NCBI GenBank assembly: GCA_964543795.1
Contig: CAZIZN010000002.1
Coordinates: 248,001 to 312,000, forward strand
From: JACKIC01 sp964543795
GTDB lineage: Bacteria; Planctomycetota; UBA1135; UBA2386
Length of the DNA stretch: 64,000 bases
Reading direction: 5' to 3'
Below, piece by piece: positions 45,810-54,764 of the stretch. The notes under the pieces are model-generated. The model saw nothing but the letters and a program-made list of their open reading frames with translations. It did no database searches and was not told the origin of the DNA. How positions within the stretch are numbered: the first letter of the stretch is position 1; each line of letters opens with the position of its first letter. The translations under genes were made by a program, and so were the position numbers.

Positions 45810-46715
45810 ATGCACCGCACATCCCTTCTGGTCGCAGGCTCGCTGCTGTTGGCCGCGAACCTCCTGGCGCAGAGACCCGCACCGGCCCCGGCTCCGACCC
45901 CGGCCCCGGCTCCGGCGCCGTCCGCCGAGGAGCAGCGCGTCGATCGCCGCGCGCAGACCATGCGCGAGCAGATCGTGCTCGGCAAGCAGGTGGTCAGCCA
46001 CGTGCGCGTCAGCCTGCGCCTGCGCAACGGCAACAAGCTGCTGGGCGTCGTCAAGGACGGCCGCTTCGTCGAGCGCGTCGACGGACTCCGCTTCGTCGAC
46101 GCCACCGTCAAGGAGCGCGGCGCGGGCATCCGTCTCTGGTACGCGGGCGGCAAGGCGAACTACGTGTTCGTGCCCTTCGCCGACGTCGCCGAGTACGAGG
46201 TCATGCAGCGCCTGACGCAGCAGATGCTCGACGAGATCGAGGCGGAGCTGCGGCTCAAGGAGCAGAAGGCGATCCAGGACGCGCGCGACGAAGAGGCGCG
46301 CAAGCTGGCGGCGCAGAAGAAGGAGCAGGAGGCCAACGAGGGCGAAGCGACCGGCGACGCCGTCGACGGCAAGCCCGTCGGCAAGGCCGGCAAGGCGAAG
46401 TCGTCGGCGAAGGACGCCAAGGACGCGCCGCCCGCGGCGCCGGCCGGCGAAACCGAGACGCAGCGTCTCTACTTCCAGCTGCTGAAGGACTACCCGCCGG
46501 GCCCGGAGTGGAACAAGGACAAGCGCGACGAGATCTCGCGGCGGCTCGCGGTGATCGGGGCCAATCCGAGCGACAAGGAGAAGAAGTTCGTCGAGCAGTT
46601 CGAACTCTGGCAGAAGGCGAAGGCGCACTTCGGCGTCGACGGCGCGGCCGAGCCCGATCCCGACCAGCAGCAGGAAGAGGAGAAGCCGAAGAAGCGGGGG
46701 CGCGGCAGGAGCTGA
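45810..46715 (+). CDS. Exported protein with Pro-Ala linker, unknown function
   Basis: A protein of 301 aa. A signal peptide (1-21, NLLAQ) is followed by a Pro-Ala repeat (about 22-37) of the kind that spans cell wall. A small beta domain (about 50-110) has VRVSLRLRNGNKLLGVVKDGRFVERVDGLRFVDA and YVFVPFADVAEYE. Long charged, Lys/Glu/Ala-rich coiled or disordered sequence (130-215) follows. The second segment about 215-275 has RLYFQLLKDYPPGPEWNKDKRDEI. The family is unknown. It lies divergent from the PilX-like gene and shares the 19-bp inverted repeat, so they may be co-regulated. Confidence 0.78.
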   Translation: MHRTSLLVAGSLLLAANLLAQRPAPAPAPTPAPAPAPSAEEQRVDRRAQTMREQIVLGKQVVSHVRVSLRLRNGNKLLGVVKDGRFVERVDGLRFVDATVKERGAGIRLWYAGGKANYVFVPFADVAEYEVMQRLTQQMLDEIEAELRLKEQKAIQDARDEEARKLAAQKKEQEANEGEATGDAVDGKPVGKAGKAKSSAKDAKDAPPAAPAGETETQRLYFQLLKDYPPGPEWNKDKRDEISRRLAVIGANPSDKEKKFVEQFELWQKAKAHFGVDGAAEPDPDQQQEEEKPKKRGRGRS

Positions 46716-46748
46716 TCGCCGCCGCGGCGGTCCGACGTCGGCCGGCCC

Positions 46749-46790
46749 GCCGTCGAACGGACGCCGTCGAACGGATGCCGTCGAACGGTC
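46749..46790. repeat. Three tandem 14-bp repeats upstream of fabD-lpxK
   Basis: GCCGTCGAACGGAY occurs three times in a row with exact 14-bp period (46749, 46763, 46777); the last copy ends in TC. Each unit contains a short dyad CCGT-CGA-ACGG. They end 43 bp before the fabD start, so they may be an iterated operator for the fabD-lpxK-acyltransferase operon. Confidence 0.8.
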
Positions 46791-46833
46791 CTTCGTTGAC
46801 TGAGGCCTGCGCCCTCCGAGAATGCGCGGCCTG

Positions 46834-47748
46834 ATGAAGCGCGCATTCTTGTTCACGGGACAGGGTTCCCAGTTCGTCGGCATGGGCAAGGACCTAGCAG
46901 CGCGGTTCCCGATCGCGCGCGACACGTTCGCCGAGGCCTCCGCGGCGCTCGGCGAGGACGTGCTGCAGCTCTGCAGCGACGGTCCCGAGGACCGTCTGGG
47001 GCTGACCGAGAACACGCAGCCGGCGACGCTCACGGTCGCGATCGCGGCGTTCCGCGCGCTCGGGCGCACGCCGGACCTCGCCGCCGGCCACAGCCTCGGC
47101 GAGTACAGCGCGCACGTCGCCGCCGGCACGTTCGCCTTCGCCGACGCGGTGCGCCTCGTGCGCCGCCGCGCGCAGTTCATGCAGAACGCGGTGCCGGTCG
47201 GGGTCGGCGGCATGGTCGTCTTGCGCAAGATGGGGCTCGACGAGGTGAAGGCGCTCGTCGCCCGGGTCGACGCCGGCGTCTGCGAGATCGCCAACGTCAA
47301 CGAGCCCGAGCAGATCGTCGTCTCGGGCGAAGCCGCGGCGATGGAGCAGATCGTCGCGCTGGCGCCGCCGAAGAAGGCGTTGAAGCTCGCGGTCAGCGTG
47401 CCGTTCCACTGCTCGCTGCTGCAGCAGGCCGGCGCCGGATTCGCCGAGGTGCTCGACGCGACGCCGATGCAGGACCCGGCGTTCCCGGTCTGGTGCAACG
47501 TCGACGCCGCACCCGTGACGACGGCCGCCGCCGCGCGCGACGCGTTGAAGCGCCAGTTCGCCGGCTCGGTGCTGTGGCTGCAGACCGTCGAACGCATGCT
47601 CGAACAGGGCGTGCGGCACTTCGTCGAGTGCGGACCCAAGGCGACGCTCGTCACCATGTGCAAGCGCATCGCGCTGGCCAGGGGCGTCGAGGGCGTCGAG
47701 ACGCAGGCGGCGACGACGGCCGACGAGATCGCGGCGCTCTCTGCGTGA
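46834..47748 (+). CDS. fabD: Malonyl-CoA:ACP transacylase
   Basis: A protein of 304 aa. FLFTGQGSQFVGMG opens the family. Nucleophile Ser87 lies in AGHSLGEYSA, the malonate-binding Arg is in RRRAQFMQ (about 111), and His192 is in VPFHCSLLQ. IANVNEPEQIVVSG and FVECGPKATL complete the set. It loads malonyl groups on acyl carrier protein for fatty acid synthesis. The ATG at 46834 is preferred because it begins right before the conserved strand; an in-frame ATG at 46822 is possible. The stop overlaps the GTG of lpxK (GTGA), so fatty-acid and lipid A steps are translationally linked. Confidence 0.95.
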   Translation: MKRAFLFTGQGSQFVGMGKDLAARFPIARDTFAEASAALGEDVLQLCSDGPEDRLGLTENTQPATLTVAIAAFRALGRTPDLAAGHSLGEYSAHVAAGTFAFADAVRLVRRRAQFMQNAVPVGVGGMVVLRKMGLDEVKALVARVDAGVCEIANVNEPEQIVVSGEAAAMEQIVALAPPKKALKLAVSVPFHCSLLQQAGAGFAEVLDATPMQDPAFPVWCNVDAAPVTTAAAARDALKRQFAGSVLWLQTVERMLEQGVRHFVECGPKATLVTMCKRIALARGVEGVETQAATTADEIAALSA

Positions 47749-48734
47749 GCGCCGACGCCAGCGGGCTCCGGCAGGCCCTGTGGCCGCTCGGGCTGCTCTA
47801 CGGCACCGCCGCGGCGCTGCGGAACTGGAGCTTCGACGCCGGTCTGCGGCAGGTGCACCGGCTGTCCGTGCCGGTCGTGTCGATCGGCAACCTCGCCGTC
47901 GGCGGCACGGGCAAGACGCCCACCGCGGCCTGGCTCTGCACGCTCGCCAGGGCGCGCGGCCGGCGGCCCGGCGTGCTCGCGCGCGGCTACGGCCGCGCGC
48001 CCGGTGCTCTGCTCAACGACGAGGGCCTGATGCTGCAGCGAGAACTGCCGTGGCTGCTCCAGGAACAGGACCCCGATCGGGTCGCCGGCGGCCGCCGGCT
48101 CGTCGCCGCGGGGGCCGACTTCCTCGTGCTCGACGACGGCTTCCAGCACCGGCGTCTGCACCGCGACCTCGACGTGGTGTGCCTCGACGCGACGCTGCCG
48201 TTCGGCAACGGCCAGTGTCTGCCCGCGGGCGACCTGCGCGAGTTCCGTTCGGGGCTGCGCCGCGCCGGCGCGATCCTGCTGACGCGCGCCGGCGGGCTCG
48301 CCGCCGAGGCGATCGACGCGCGGGTGCGGCGGCTGCGCCAGATCGCCGGCAACGCGGCCCTGCCCGTGCACGCGACGGAACACGCGCCGAGCGACGTGGT
48401 CGAGCAGCCCGGCGGCGCGACGCTGCCGCTCGCGGCGCTGCGCTCGCGCCGCGTCGTGCTGCTGTCGGCGATCGCGCGGCCGGCGAGCTTCCGCGCCACC
48501 TGCGACTCGCTTGGGGCCGCGGTCGTGGGGGAGCTGCGCTACCGCGACCACCATCGCTTCACGGCGGCCGAACTCGCCGCTGCCGAGCAGAAGGCGCGGC
48601 AGCAGGACGCGGTGCTGCTGACGACGGCGAAGGACGACGCGCGGCTCGGCGATGCGCCGCTGCCGCGGCTGGTGCTGCGCATCGCGCTGCGGTTCCTGGG
48701 GCCCGAGCCGTCGCCGGCGGAGTTCCTGCTGTGA
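47745..48734 (+). CDS. lpxK: Tetraacyldisaccharide 4'-kinase
   Basis: A protein of 329 aa. It contains the LpxK signature: VPVVSIGNLAVGGTGKTP with the P-loop GGTGKT, LARGYGR, DFLVLDDGFQHRRLHRDLDVV and the late RYRDHHRFTAAEL. It phosphorylates the lipid A precursor at the inner face of the cytoplasmic membrane, consistent with a membrane-associated N-terminal helix (LLYGTAAALRNW). The GTG start overlaps the fabD stop by 4 bp; the 3' end overlaps the next GTG start in the same way. It is strong evidence for lipid A in this organism. Confidence 0.95.
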   Translation: MSADASGLRQALWPLGLLYGTAAALRNWSFDAGLRQVHRLSVPVVSIGNLAVGGTGKTPTAAWLCTLARARGRRPGVLARGYGRAPGALLNDEGLMLQRELPWLLQEQDPDRVAGGRRLVAAGADFLVLDDGFQHRRLHRDLDVVCLDATLPFGNGQCLPAGDLREFRSGLRRAGAILLTRAGGLAAEAIDARVRRLRQIAGNAALPVHATEHAPSDVVEQPGGATLPLAALRSRRVVLLSAIARPASFRATCDSLGAAVVGELRYRDHHRFTAAELAAAEQKARQQDAVLLTTAKDDARLGDAPLPRLVLRIALRFLGPEPSPAEFLL

Positions 48735-49651
48735 AGGTCCGCTGGCACCAGCGGCTGACCTACTGGCTGGCGATGTCGGCGATCTGGCTCGCGGCGCGCG
48801 TGCCCGAGCGGCTCGGCTACGGCACGGCGGCCCTGCTCGGCCGGCTCTACTTCCGGCTCGACGGGCGGCGGCGCCGCCACGCGCTCGTGTTCCTGCGGCA
48901 GGCGTTCCCCGATCGCAGCGACCGCGAACTGCTGCGGCTCGGCGCCGAAGCGACGGGCAACGTCTTCAAGGTGCCGCTCGACATGGCGCGGCTCACGCGG
49001 CTGCTCGCGCGCGGCGGCGACGTGCTCGAGGTGCTCGACCTCGGCGATGCGGAGCCGCGGCTCCGTCATGCGACTCCCTACATCGCGCTGTCGGGGCACA
49101 TCGGCTGCTGGGAGGTCGCGGGAGTGACCGTCGGTCGCATCACCGGCAAGGGTTATGCGATCGGTCGCGTCGCCCGCAACCCGCTGCTCGAGCGCTGGAT
49201 CCTCGGCACGCGGCAGCGCGCGGGACTCGTGATCCTGCCGCGGCGCGGCGGCATCCGGCCGTTCGCGCGCGCGCTCGCCGAAGGCGGCGCGGGGCTCATG
49301 GTCGTCGACCAGCGGCAGCGGCTGCGTTCGGTGCTGGCACCGTTCTTCGGGCGGATCGCGAGCTGCGAGCGCGCGGCGGTGAGTCTCGCGGTGCGGCACG
49401 GTCATCCCTTGATGGTGGGCGCGGCGCTGCGCGTCGGGCACGGCTTCCGGTTCCGCATCGTGCTCGGCGAGGCGTTCGTGCCGGCGCGCACCGGAGATCC
49501 GGAGGGCGATGTGTACCGCGGCGTGTGCGAGGTGAACCGGCGGCTCGAGGAACTGATCCGCTCTGCGCCGGAGCAGTACCTGTGGATCCACGACCGCTAC
49601 CGGTTGCCGTCCGGCGGCGGTGCGAGCGACCAGGACGGCGACGGCGAATAG
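48731..49651 (+). CDS. Lipid A biosynthesis acyltransferase (LpxL/HtrB type)
   Basis: A protein of 306 aa. An N-terminal hydrophobic anchor, LTYWLAMSAIWLAARVP, precedes the acyltransferase domain of the LpxL/LpxM family. The catalytic H-x4-E is in SGHIGCWE, and GRVARNPLLERWILGTRQRAG, PRRGGIRPFARAL and DQRQR match the conserved order. The final YLWIHDRYR is typical of the C-terminal W-x-H-x-R/K-Y/F-R element. It would transfer a secondary acyl chain to Kdo-lipid IVA or a similar acceptor. The GTG start overlaps the stop of lpxK. It ends the operon just before tRNA-Arg. Confidence 0.9.
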   Translation: MKVRWHQRLTYWLAMSAIWLAARVPERLGYGTAALLGRLYFRLDGRRRRHALVFLRQAFPDRSDRELLRLGAEATGNVFKVPLDMARLTRLLARGGDVLEVLDLGDAEPRLRHATPYIALSGHIGCWEVAGVTVGRITGKGYAIGRVARNPLLERWILGTRQRAGLVILPRRGGIRPFARALAEGGAGLMVVDQRQRLRSVLAPFFGRIASCERAAVSLAVRHGHPLMVGAALRVGHGFRFRIVLGEAFVPARTGDPEGDVYRGVCEVNRRLEELIRSAPEQYLWIHDRYRLPSGGGASDQDGDGE

Positions 49652-49688
49652 CCGGCGCGGGCGGCGCGCGGTAGATTCCGCGCCGCGA

Positions 49689-49765
49689 GCGCCCGTAGCT
49701 CAGTCGGATAGAGCATCGCTTTTCTAAAGCGGCGGTCCCAGGTTCGATCCCTGGCGGGCGTGCCA
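49689..49765 (+). tRNA. tRNA-Arg (TCT anticodon)
   Basis: A complete cloverleaf: acceptor GCGCCCG/CGGGCGT, D-arm AGCTCAGTCGGATAGAGCA, anticodon loop TTTCTAA with anticodon TCT, T-arm CCAGG-TTCGATC-CCTGG, discriminator G and encoded CCA (49763-49765). A TAGATT box at 49672-49677 is a plausible -10 element. Confidence 0.97.
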
Positions 49766-50014
49766 GTTCCGCGCGGCGCGCGAGGTGCTAGCCAAGTTGC
49801 CGGAACCAAACGTGGCTACGGTTGCCAATAACCCCGGTGGCACTCTCTTTGGTGAGGGGAAGTAGGCCTGCACCTCCAGTGGTCTACGGGCTTGGCGGGC
49901 GATGGCGGCCGCGCAGGGGGGAGCCGTAGATCCGGTGCGGAGAAGGTCGGCGATAGACAGATGCGTCGGCATCGTGTAGACGTTGATACGGACCGTGGCC
50001 CAAGGAGGGCGCCG
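49766..50014. other. Gene-free region after tRNA-Arg
   Basis: No convincing gene or RNA was found in this stretch. Composition is less GC-rich than around it. It contains TGGCAC-TCTCT-TTGG (49838-49852), which resembles a sigma-54 site but lacks the -12 GC. Toward the end there is a perfect AAGGAGG (50002-50008) that serves the ATG at 50015. No copy of the tRNA 3' end was noticed that would mark an attachment site. Confidence 0.5.
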
Positions 50015-50116
50015 ATGAGGACCGAGCGAGAACCGGTGGCGGCCGCCAAGCCAAGCCAAGCCAAGCCAAGCCAAGCCAAGCCAAGCCAAGCCAAGCCAAG
50101 CTCAACAGTCTGCTGA
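50015..50116 (+). CDS. Short frame reading through the AAGCC tract (33 aa)
   Basis: ATG 50015 has the best Shine-Dalgarno sequence in the window, AAGGAGG with six-base spacing. Translation gives a short N-terminus ending PVAA, then K-P-S-Q-A repeats from the pentanucleotide tract, and stops at TGA 50114-50116. Adding one AAGCC unit (or removing two) would fuse this start in frame to the hydrolase frame that is open from just after the tract through 52124 and contains a signal-peptide-like stretch before residue 1 of the annotated hydrolase. It may therefore be the true 5' end of that gene in an out-of-frame state, or a leader peptide, or fortuitous. Confidence 0.38.
   Translation: MRTEREPVAAAKPSQAKPSQAKPSQAKPSSTVC
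50048..50101 (+). repeat. Pentanucleotide AAGCC microsatellite (10.8 copies)
   Basis: Ten perfect AAGCC units plus AAGC, without interruption. The 5-bp unit shifts the reading frame at every gain or loss. It lies between an ATG with a perfect ribosome binding site (50015) and the glycoside hydrolase frame. No other simple repeat of this length was noticed in the window. Confidence 0.95.
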
Positions 50117-50267
50117 GGATCTGAGTCGGGGACCCGGACGCCGCGGAAGGACGGCGAGACGGGGGGAGGAGAGCGGAGGGGTTCGAGGCGATTGCGCTGC
50201 GCGCCCGCCTCGTCGGTACCGGGATGGCTGGCGCGCGATCCTGTGCATCGCGGCATCCCTCTCCGCG

Positions 50268-52124
50268 GTGGCTTTGCCAGCCCAAGCCTGGGAGACCTTG
50301 CGCAGCGACTACCGCAACCTGCGCGGGATCAACTTCGTGGCCGAGTTCCCTGATCTCGCAGGCACGACCGAGTTCTACGGCGTCGCGTCGCCGACGGCGA
50401 TGTGGCACTTCTACCACCAGCACGCGGCCAATGCCGCGCGCATCGACGCCCAGCTGACCTGGGCCAAGCGCTGTGGTTTCAACGCCGTGCGGGTGTTCCT
50501 CTCGTTCCCCGCGTGGCTGCACTACCGCGCGAACCCGATCAACAACCAGAACCAATTCCTCGTCAACCTGCACGACTTCGTGCAGCGCTGCCACGCCCGC
50601 CAGCTCTACGTCATGCCGGTGTTCTGGAGCGACACGGCGGTGCACGCGGACCGGTTCCGCGACCCCGACTTCGACGCGCCCGTCGGCGGCGCGGGCACGC
50701 AGGACAGCAACCTCAGCTACTGGCACCGGGATCCTGGCACCGCCAAGATGGCCGAGATCCTCGGTTCGTCGGACGACTTCGCGCAGAGCGACGCGGGTGT
50801 CTACGTGCGCGAGTGCGTCGAGACGATCCCGGCGGGCGTCGCGAGTGCGGTGTTCTTGTGGGACGCGATGAACGAGCCGTTTCCGCTGCCGGACCAGGAG
50901 GCCTGGGTCGCGGCGACACTGGAGACGATCAAGTCGGCGAACGCAGCGAACGGCGTGACGCGGCAGACGACGTGGAGCTTCTACGTGACCGACCGGTTCC
51001 CGGCGTCCGTCAACCTCGCTGCGCACGCCGATTGCGACGTGATCTCGTTGCACGTCTACGGGCACTGCCTCGACGTGCTCGACGCGCACCTCTACGACGC
51101 AGTGCATCGGACGACGTCGGTCACGTTCGGCAAACCCGTGATCTGCACGGAGATCGGCTATCCGGGTATCGGCATGGGCTACCGCGACACGGTCGGCTAC
51201 TGCCGATGGGACCCCGGTGCGGGGCCCAACGATCCGCAGGGTGTGCCGCGCCCGGACCTGGGTCCGGGCGAGCACGGCATCGGCTTCATGCCGTGGGCGT
51301 TCCTGATCGGTTACCGCGACACGTCGATCGGCTTCGACAGCAACATGCCGTTCCAGGAAGGCACGGGGCTCTTCTATCACGACGGCACCTGCCGCGAGGT
51401 CGACGCGGTCGATGCGTTCGTCCAACTCGCGCTGCAGCAGGGTGTGGCGGCGACGAGCCTGTGGCAGACCCCTGGAAACCCCGGCGGGGGTTTCCCGCTC
51501 GTCCCGAAGACGTCGGGCACGGACTACGTCGATCCCTGGGAGCAAGGCGCGATAGGCCCTGAACTCGACGATTTCTCGACGTTGCAGGTGCTGCTCACGG
51601 CACCTGCCTGGTTCTGGCAGTCGCCTTGGTGGAGCACGCCGACGTGGTCGTTCTCGGATCTCGAGCGGGTGAGTCGGTTGCTGCGAGTGGTGGCCGACGA
51701 GGGCTTCCTCGACGTGGCGGGCAAGGCCTCCACGGCGAACGGCAATCCGGTGGCGGCGCGGCCGCCGGCGCACGTGGATCCGGTATCGACCTGGCCGTTG
51801 GTCCTGCCATGGCCGCCGGCGAACCGGCAGCCGGCGAGCTTCCGCGAGGCGTTCACGCAGTTTCGTGCGGCGTCGGACCTCATCAACCTCGGACCGGGCA
51901 CCAACAACGCGTACGGGCAGATGCTGTCCGACCTCGAGGCGGTCTACCCGCCGCCGCCGGGGTATCCGGCGCAAGGATGGCTGCGACCGTTCGATCTCGG
52001 CGATCCGTACAACGGTTACTTCGTCGCCGTGGTGGTCGAGGGGTTCCTGCAGCACTTCGCCGCTGCCGTGCGGCAGGTCTACGTGCCACCGGCACCGGCG
52101 GTTGCGCGGCGGGGGCCGGGCTGA
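50268..52124 (+). CDS. GH5-like glycoside hydrolase, exported
   Basis: A protein of 618 aa counted from GTG 50268, with a (beta/alpha)8 clan GH-A pattern. RNLRGINFVAEFPD is the first strand; CGFNAVRVFLSF follows, then YVMPVFWSD. WDAMNEPF carries acid/base Glu203, and VICTEIGYPG carries nucleophile Glu295. This fits GH5-type cellulases/mannanases; the substrate is unknown. The C-terminal 200 residues are unassigned. The frame is open upstream to 50019 and encodes AILCIAASLSAVALPAQA just before the mature part, a good signal peptide. No in-frame ATG, GTG or TTG precedes it, so the GTG start would cut the signal peptide. Either a non-standard start is used or expression depends on the AAGCC tract. 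Confidence 0.8.
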   Translation: MALPAQAWETLRSDYRNLRGINFVAEFPDLAGTTEFYGVASPTAMWHFYHQHAANAARIDAQLTWAKRCGFNAVRVFLSFPAWLHYRANPINNQNQFLVNLHDFVQRCHARQLYVMPVFWSDTAVHADRFRDPDFDAPVGGAGTQDSNLSYWHRDPGTAKMAEILGSSDDFAQSDAGVYVRECVETIPAGVASAVFLWDAMNEPFPLPDQEAWVAATLETIKSANAANGVTRQTTWSFYVTDRFPASVNLAAHADCDVISLHVYGHCLDVLDAHLYDAVHRTTSVTFGKPVICTEIGYPGIGMGYRDTVGYCRWDPGAGPNDPQGVPRPDLGPGEHGIGFMPWAFLIGYRDTSIGFDSNMPFQEGTGLFYHDGTCREVDAVDAFVQLALQQGVAATSLWQTPGNPGGGFPLVPKTSGTDYVDPWEQGAIGPELDDFSTLQVLLTAPAWFWQSPWWSTPTWSFSDLERVSRLLRVVADEGFLDVAGKASTANGNPVAARPPAHVDPVSTWPLVLPWPPANRQPASFREAFTQFRAASDLINLGPGTNNAYGQMLSDLEAVYPPPPGYPAQGWLRPFDLGDPYNGYFVAVVVEGFLQHFAAAVRQVYVPPAPAVARRGPG

Positions 52125-52260
52125 TGGGCGCAGGCTTGGCGGTGTTCGCGGCCGCGGCGCCCGGTCGCCGTCGGAGTGTCTTGGACCCAGGGGGAGTGCC
52201 TCGCACCTGCTGCCGCAGGTAGTGCCATCCCTCATGTCAGTTGCTCGAGGAGATCATCGC

Positions 52261-54755
52261 ATGCCACGTTCGCCTGTCAGTGCAGTCCGTCGCATCCCGT
52301 CTTTCCGGCCGCTGTCCTCCGAGTGCCTCGGCAAGCTGGCCGGGAGGGTGGCTTGGCTCTGGGCGGGCTCTGCCGAGAAGAGGGCGTGCTACGCTTGCAT
52401 TCGCCAGCTGGAGAACGCCGAGTCGCCTGCGGCTCGACGGTCTGCACGGATCGTGCCCAGCGTCGTCCTGGGTCTTGCTGGTGTGTGCTTGCCCACGACC
52501 TTCGCCATGGCGCAGACTCCGAGTTGGGGTGCTCCCGAATGGAACTTGCCCGGCACGTTACCGAACTCCGGCGTGCAGGTGTTCGAACCCGTCGAGGTCT
52601 TCCCCCGCGCACCGACGGCACAGGGCACCACCGTGGATCCCGGGCAGCCGCCCGCGAACTGCCCGACGCTGCGACCGACCGGGATCCGCGGCTTCGCCTA
52701 CGACAACGGCACGCCGCTCGACCCCAACGACGACAAGGAGTACATGGTGGTCGGACGAAGCGACGGGATCCTGCTCGTGGATGCCACGCCGCCCCGGGAT
52801 GCGAACCCATCGACCGATCCGGGCCTGCCGCCGCATCCGCACCGCAAGGTCGTTTTCATCGGCGAACCGCTGCCGACCGGTGCCACGCAGCACCCGCTCT
52901 CGCCTCATCACGACTACTTGAACGGTATCCCGATCCCGTCACCAACGTCCTCGCGGGGACACCGTACTGCCCGCCTGTCTTCGGCGTCCACCGCCGCTGG
53001 AGCAGTGTCGACACGACGAACCGCGAGGTCGCAGTGTACCGATCGCCGCAGGGCAACTACTTCATCTACAGCGTCAACACCTGGCGTGAGGGTCTGTGGG
53101 TGATCGAACTTGTCCCGAACGCTCAGGGTGAGCTGGCGCCTCCGGCGGCGCAGCCCCAGGGGACCTGGCTGGTGCCGGTAGTGTCATCGCCACAAACGTT
53201 GGGGCACTGCCACAACATCGATGTCGATCCGGTCCAAGGCCGTGCGGCGATCTACGTGACGGACGACCACAATCTGCAGGTCGTAAAGTTGGACTTGAGC
53301 AACCCGATGTCGCCTGGTGCCGGCGGAGTTCAAGTGGTGGCGTCGGGCGTCGCGTTCCACGACGCGATGGTCTACCACGATCACCTTTGGGTGAGTTCGG
53401 TCGGGCTCGGGTCGCCGTTCAACATCCCTCCTGACACCAGGGTATTCGAACTGCCATTCTCCGACGAGTCACCGACGCCGGTCCTGGTGCTGCCGGCGTC
53501 ACAGGCGCCTGTGGCAAGTATGGTGCCCTGTGGTCACAGCGCCTACGTCGATGTCTTGACCCCATTCGTCGAAGGAAGACTGTATACGTTGGCAGAGGAT
53601 GACGTGCCGGCACTGTTCAAAAGAAACATGTCGGTCTTTGGAATCGACATCACCAACCTTGCCGGGGCTATGGACGAGGGATATCAGGCTTTGCGGACGA
53701 TCGTTCCCTACGTGTTGCCGACCGGCGTCCAGGCGTTCGGATCACCGCCGCCCCCTACGGCGGAGTTGGCGCCGGTGCATAACCTGCGTGGCATCCGGCG
53801 CACGGGGTTCGTGGCCATGTATCGGGATGGCTTGGGCCTCGTCGATCTCTTCCATGACGAGACCGGGACGATCTTCTCGACGGACCCCGGCTTCTACGGC
53901 AACCAGACGTTGGGCAGCTTCGATACCACGGTGCGGCAACACCATGTGCCGATCCCGCCGCCAGGTTATCCGAGCACCGCGCCGTCGTTCGCGCCGTACG
54001 CGACGGTCAGCTACTGGACCGGCGCGACTCCGCATCCTTTGGGATTGCCAGCCCCAGGCCTGTGGGACAAGTTCCTGGGCGCTTGGGACGTCGCTGTCCA
54101 CCAGGATTCGGGGCTCGTCCATGTGCCCTTGGGCCCGAACCTCGTCCCTGGTGCTTCTCCGCAGGAGCGGTTGCTCACGGCGGGGGTCTTCCGGGTCCGC
54201 GAGGGGCACCTCAACCGCTATTGGGACGCAACGCCGTTTCCGGCTACGTCGCCCAACCAGGCGCTCGGACTCGTGCCCCGGCTCATCGCCTTGCAGGGTC
54301 CCCCGCGTCAGGGCAAGGGGTTCCTGCTGGGGGACGAGAATGCAGGCAAGTACGCGCAGCAGACGGCTCAGGGCTTGCCGCTGAAGTACGAGTACACGCT
54401 GATCTACGCGCCGAGTGCGCCGGTGGGCGCCGGCGGCAGCAACCCGGCGACTGCCGCGACGCCGCTGCCCTGGGATCCCGACCCATCGTCGTCGACCAAC
54501 AACTTGGTCTGGCTCAACGTCTGGGATCCGACGATGATTCTGGGCGCGCAGTGGGTGCGCCGGCAAGGCCCCGGCCCGGCGCAGGATGCGGCGGCGGGGT
54601 GGTTCTACTTCCCGACCCTCGGAAACCAAGGGCAGCGCTGGTACTGCCAGATCCTGGTCGAGGAGTATGTCGAGACCGGGACTCCGCCGGTTGCGTCACG
54701 CACGGGGCGATTTGCTGCCTCGCGTGGCCATTGGTTCGGCGTCGCGAGACCCTAG
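52261..54755 (+). pseudogene. Frameshifted secreted beta-propeller-like protein
   Basis: Two open frames make one protein. From ATG 52261 (GAGGAGA eight bases upstream) the first frame encodes about 60 residues, then a signal-like segment ending in TTFAMAQ, then GIRGFAYDNGTP, EYMVVGRSDGILLVD and HPLSPHHDYL. Between about 52912 and 52945 coding shifts by one base into the frame that continues with VFGVHRRWSSVD and NYFIYSVNTWREGLWVIEL and ends at 54755. HCHNIDVDPVQGRAAIYVTDDHNLQVVKLDL and FHDAMVYHDHLWVSS resemble LVIVD/choice-of-anchor-B propeller blades. No homopolymer or slippery heptamer is visible at the junction, so a real mutation or a sequencing error is more likely than programmed frameshifting. 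The unusually long N-region before the hydrophobic segment is also odd. Confidence 0.72.
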
Positions 54756-54764
54756 GTGATCCAT

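Noticed and set aside
46749..46790. Three 14-bp repeats as a CRISPR array
   Set aside because: Repeats are directly adjacent without spacers and far too short; no cas gene is in the window.
49838..49852. TGGCAC-TCTCT-TTGG as a third sigma-54 promoter
   Set aside because: The invariant -12 GC is missing and no TGCGCA dyad lies about 100 bp upstream.
52912..52945. Programmed ribosomal frameshift
   Set aside because: There is no X-XXY-YYZ heptamer or homopolymer at the junction, and no stop codon in the first frame near the shift that would call for recoding.
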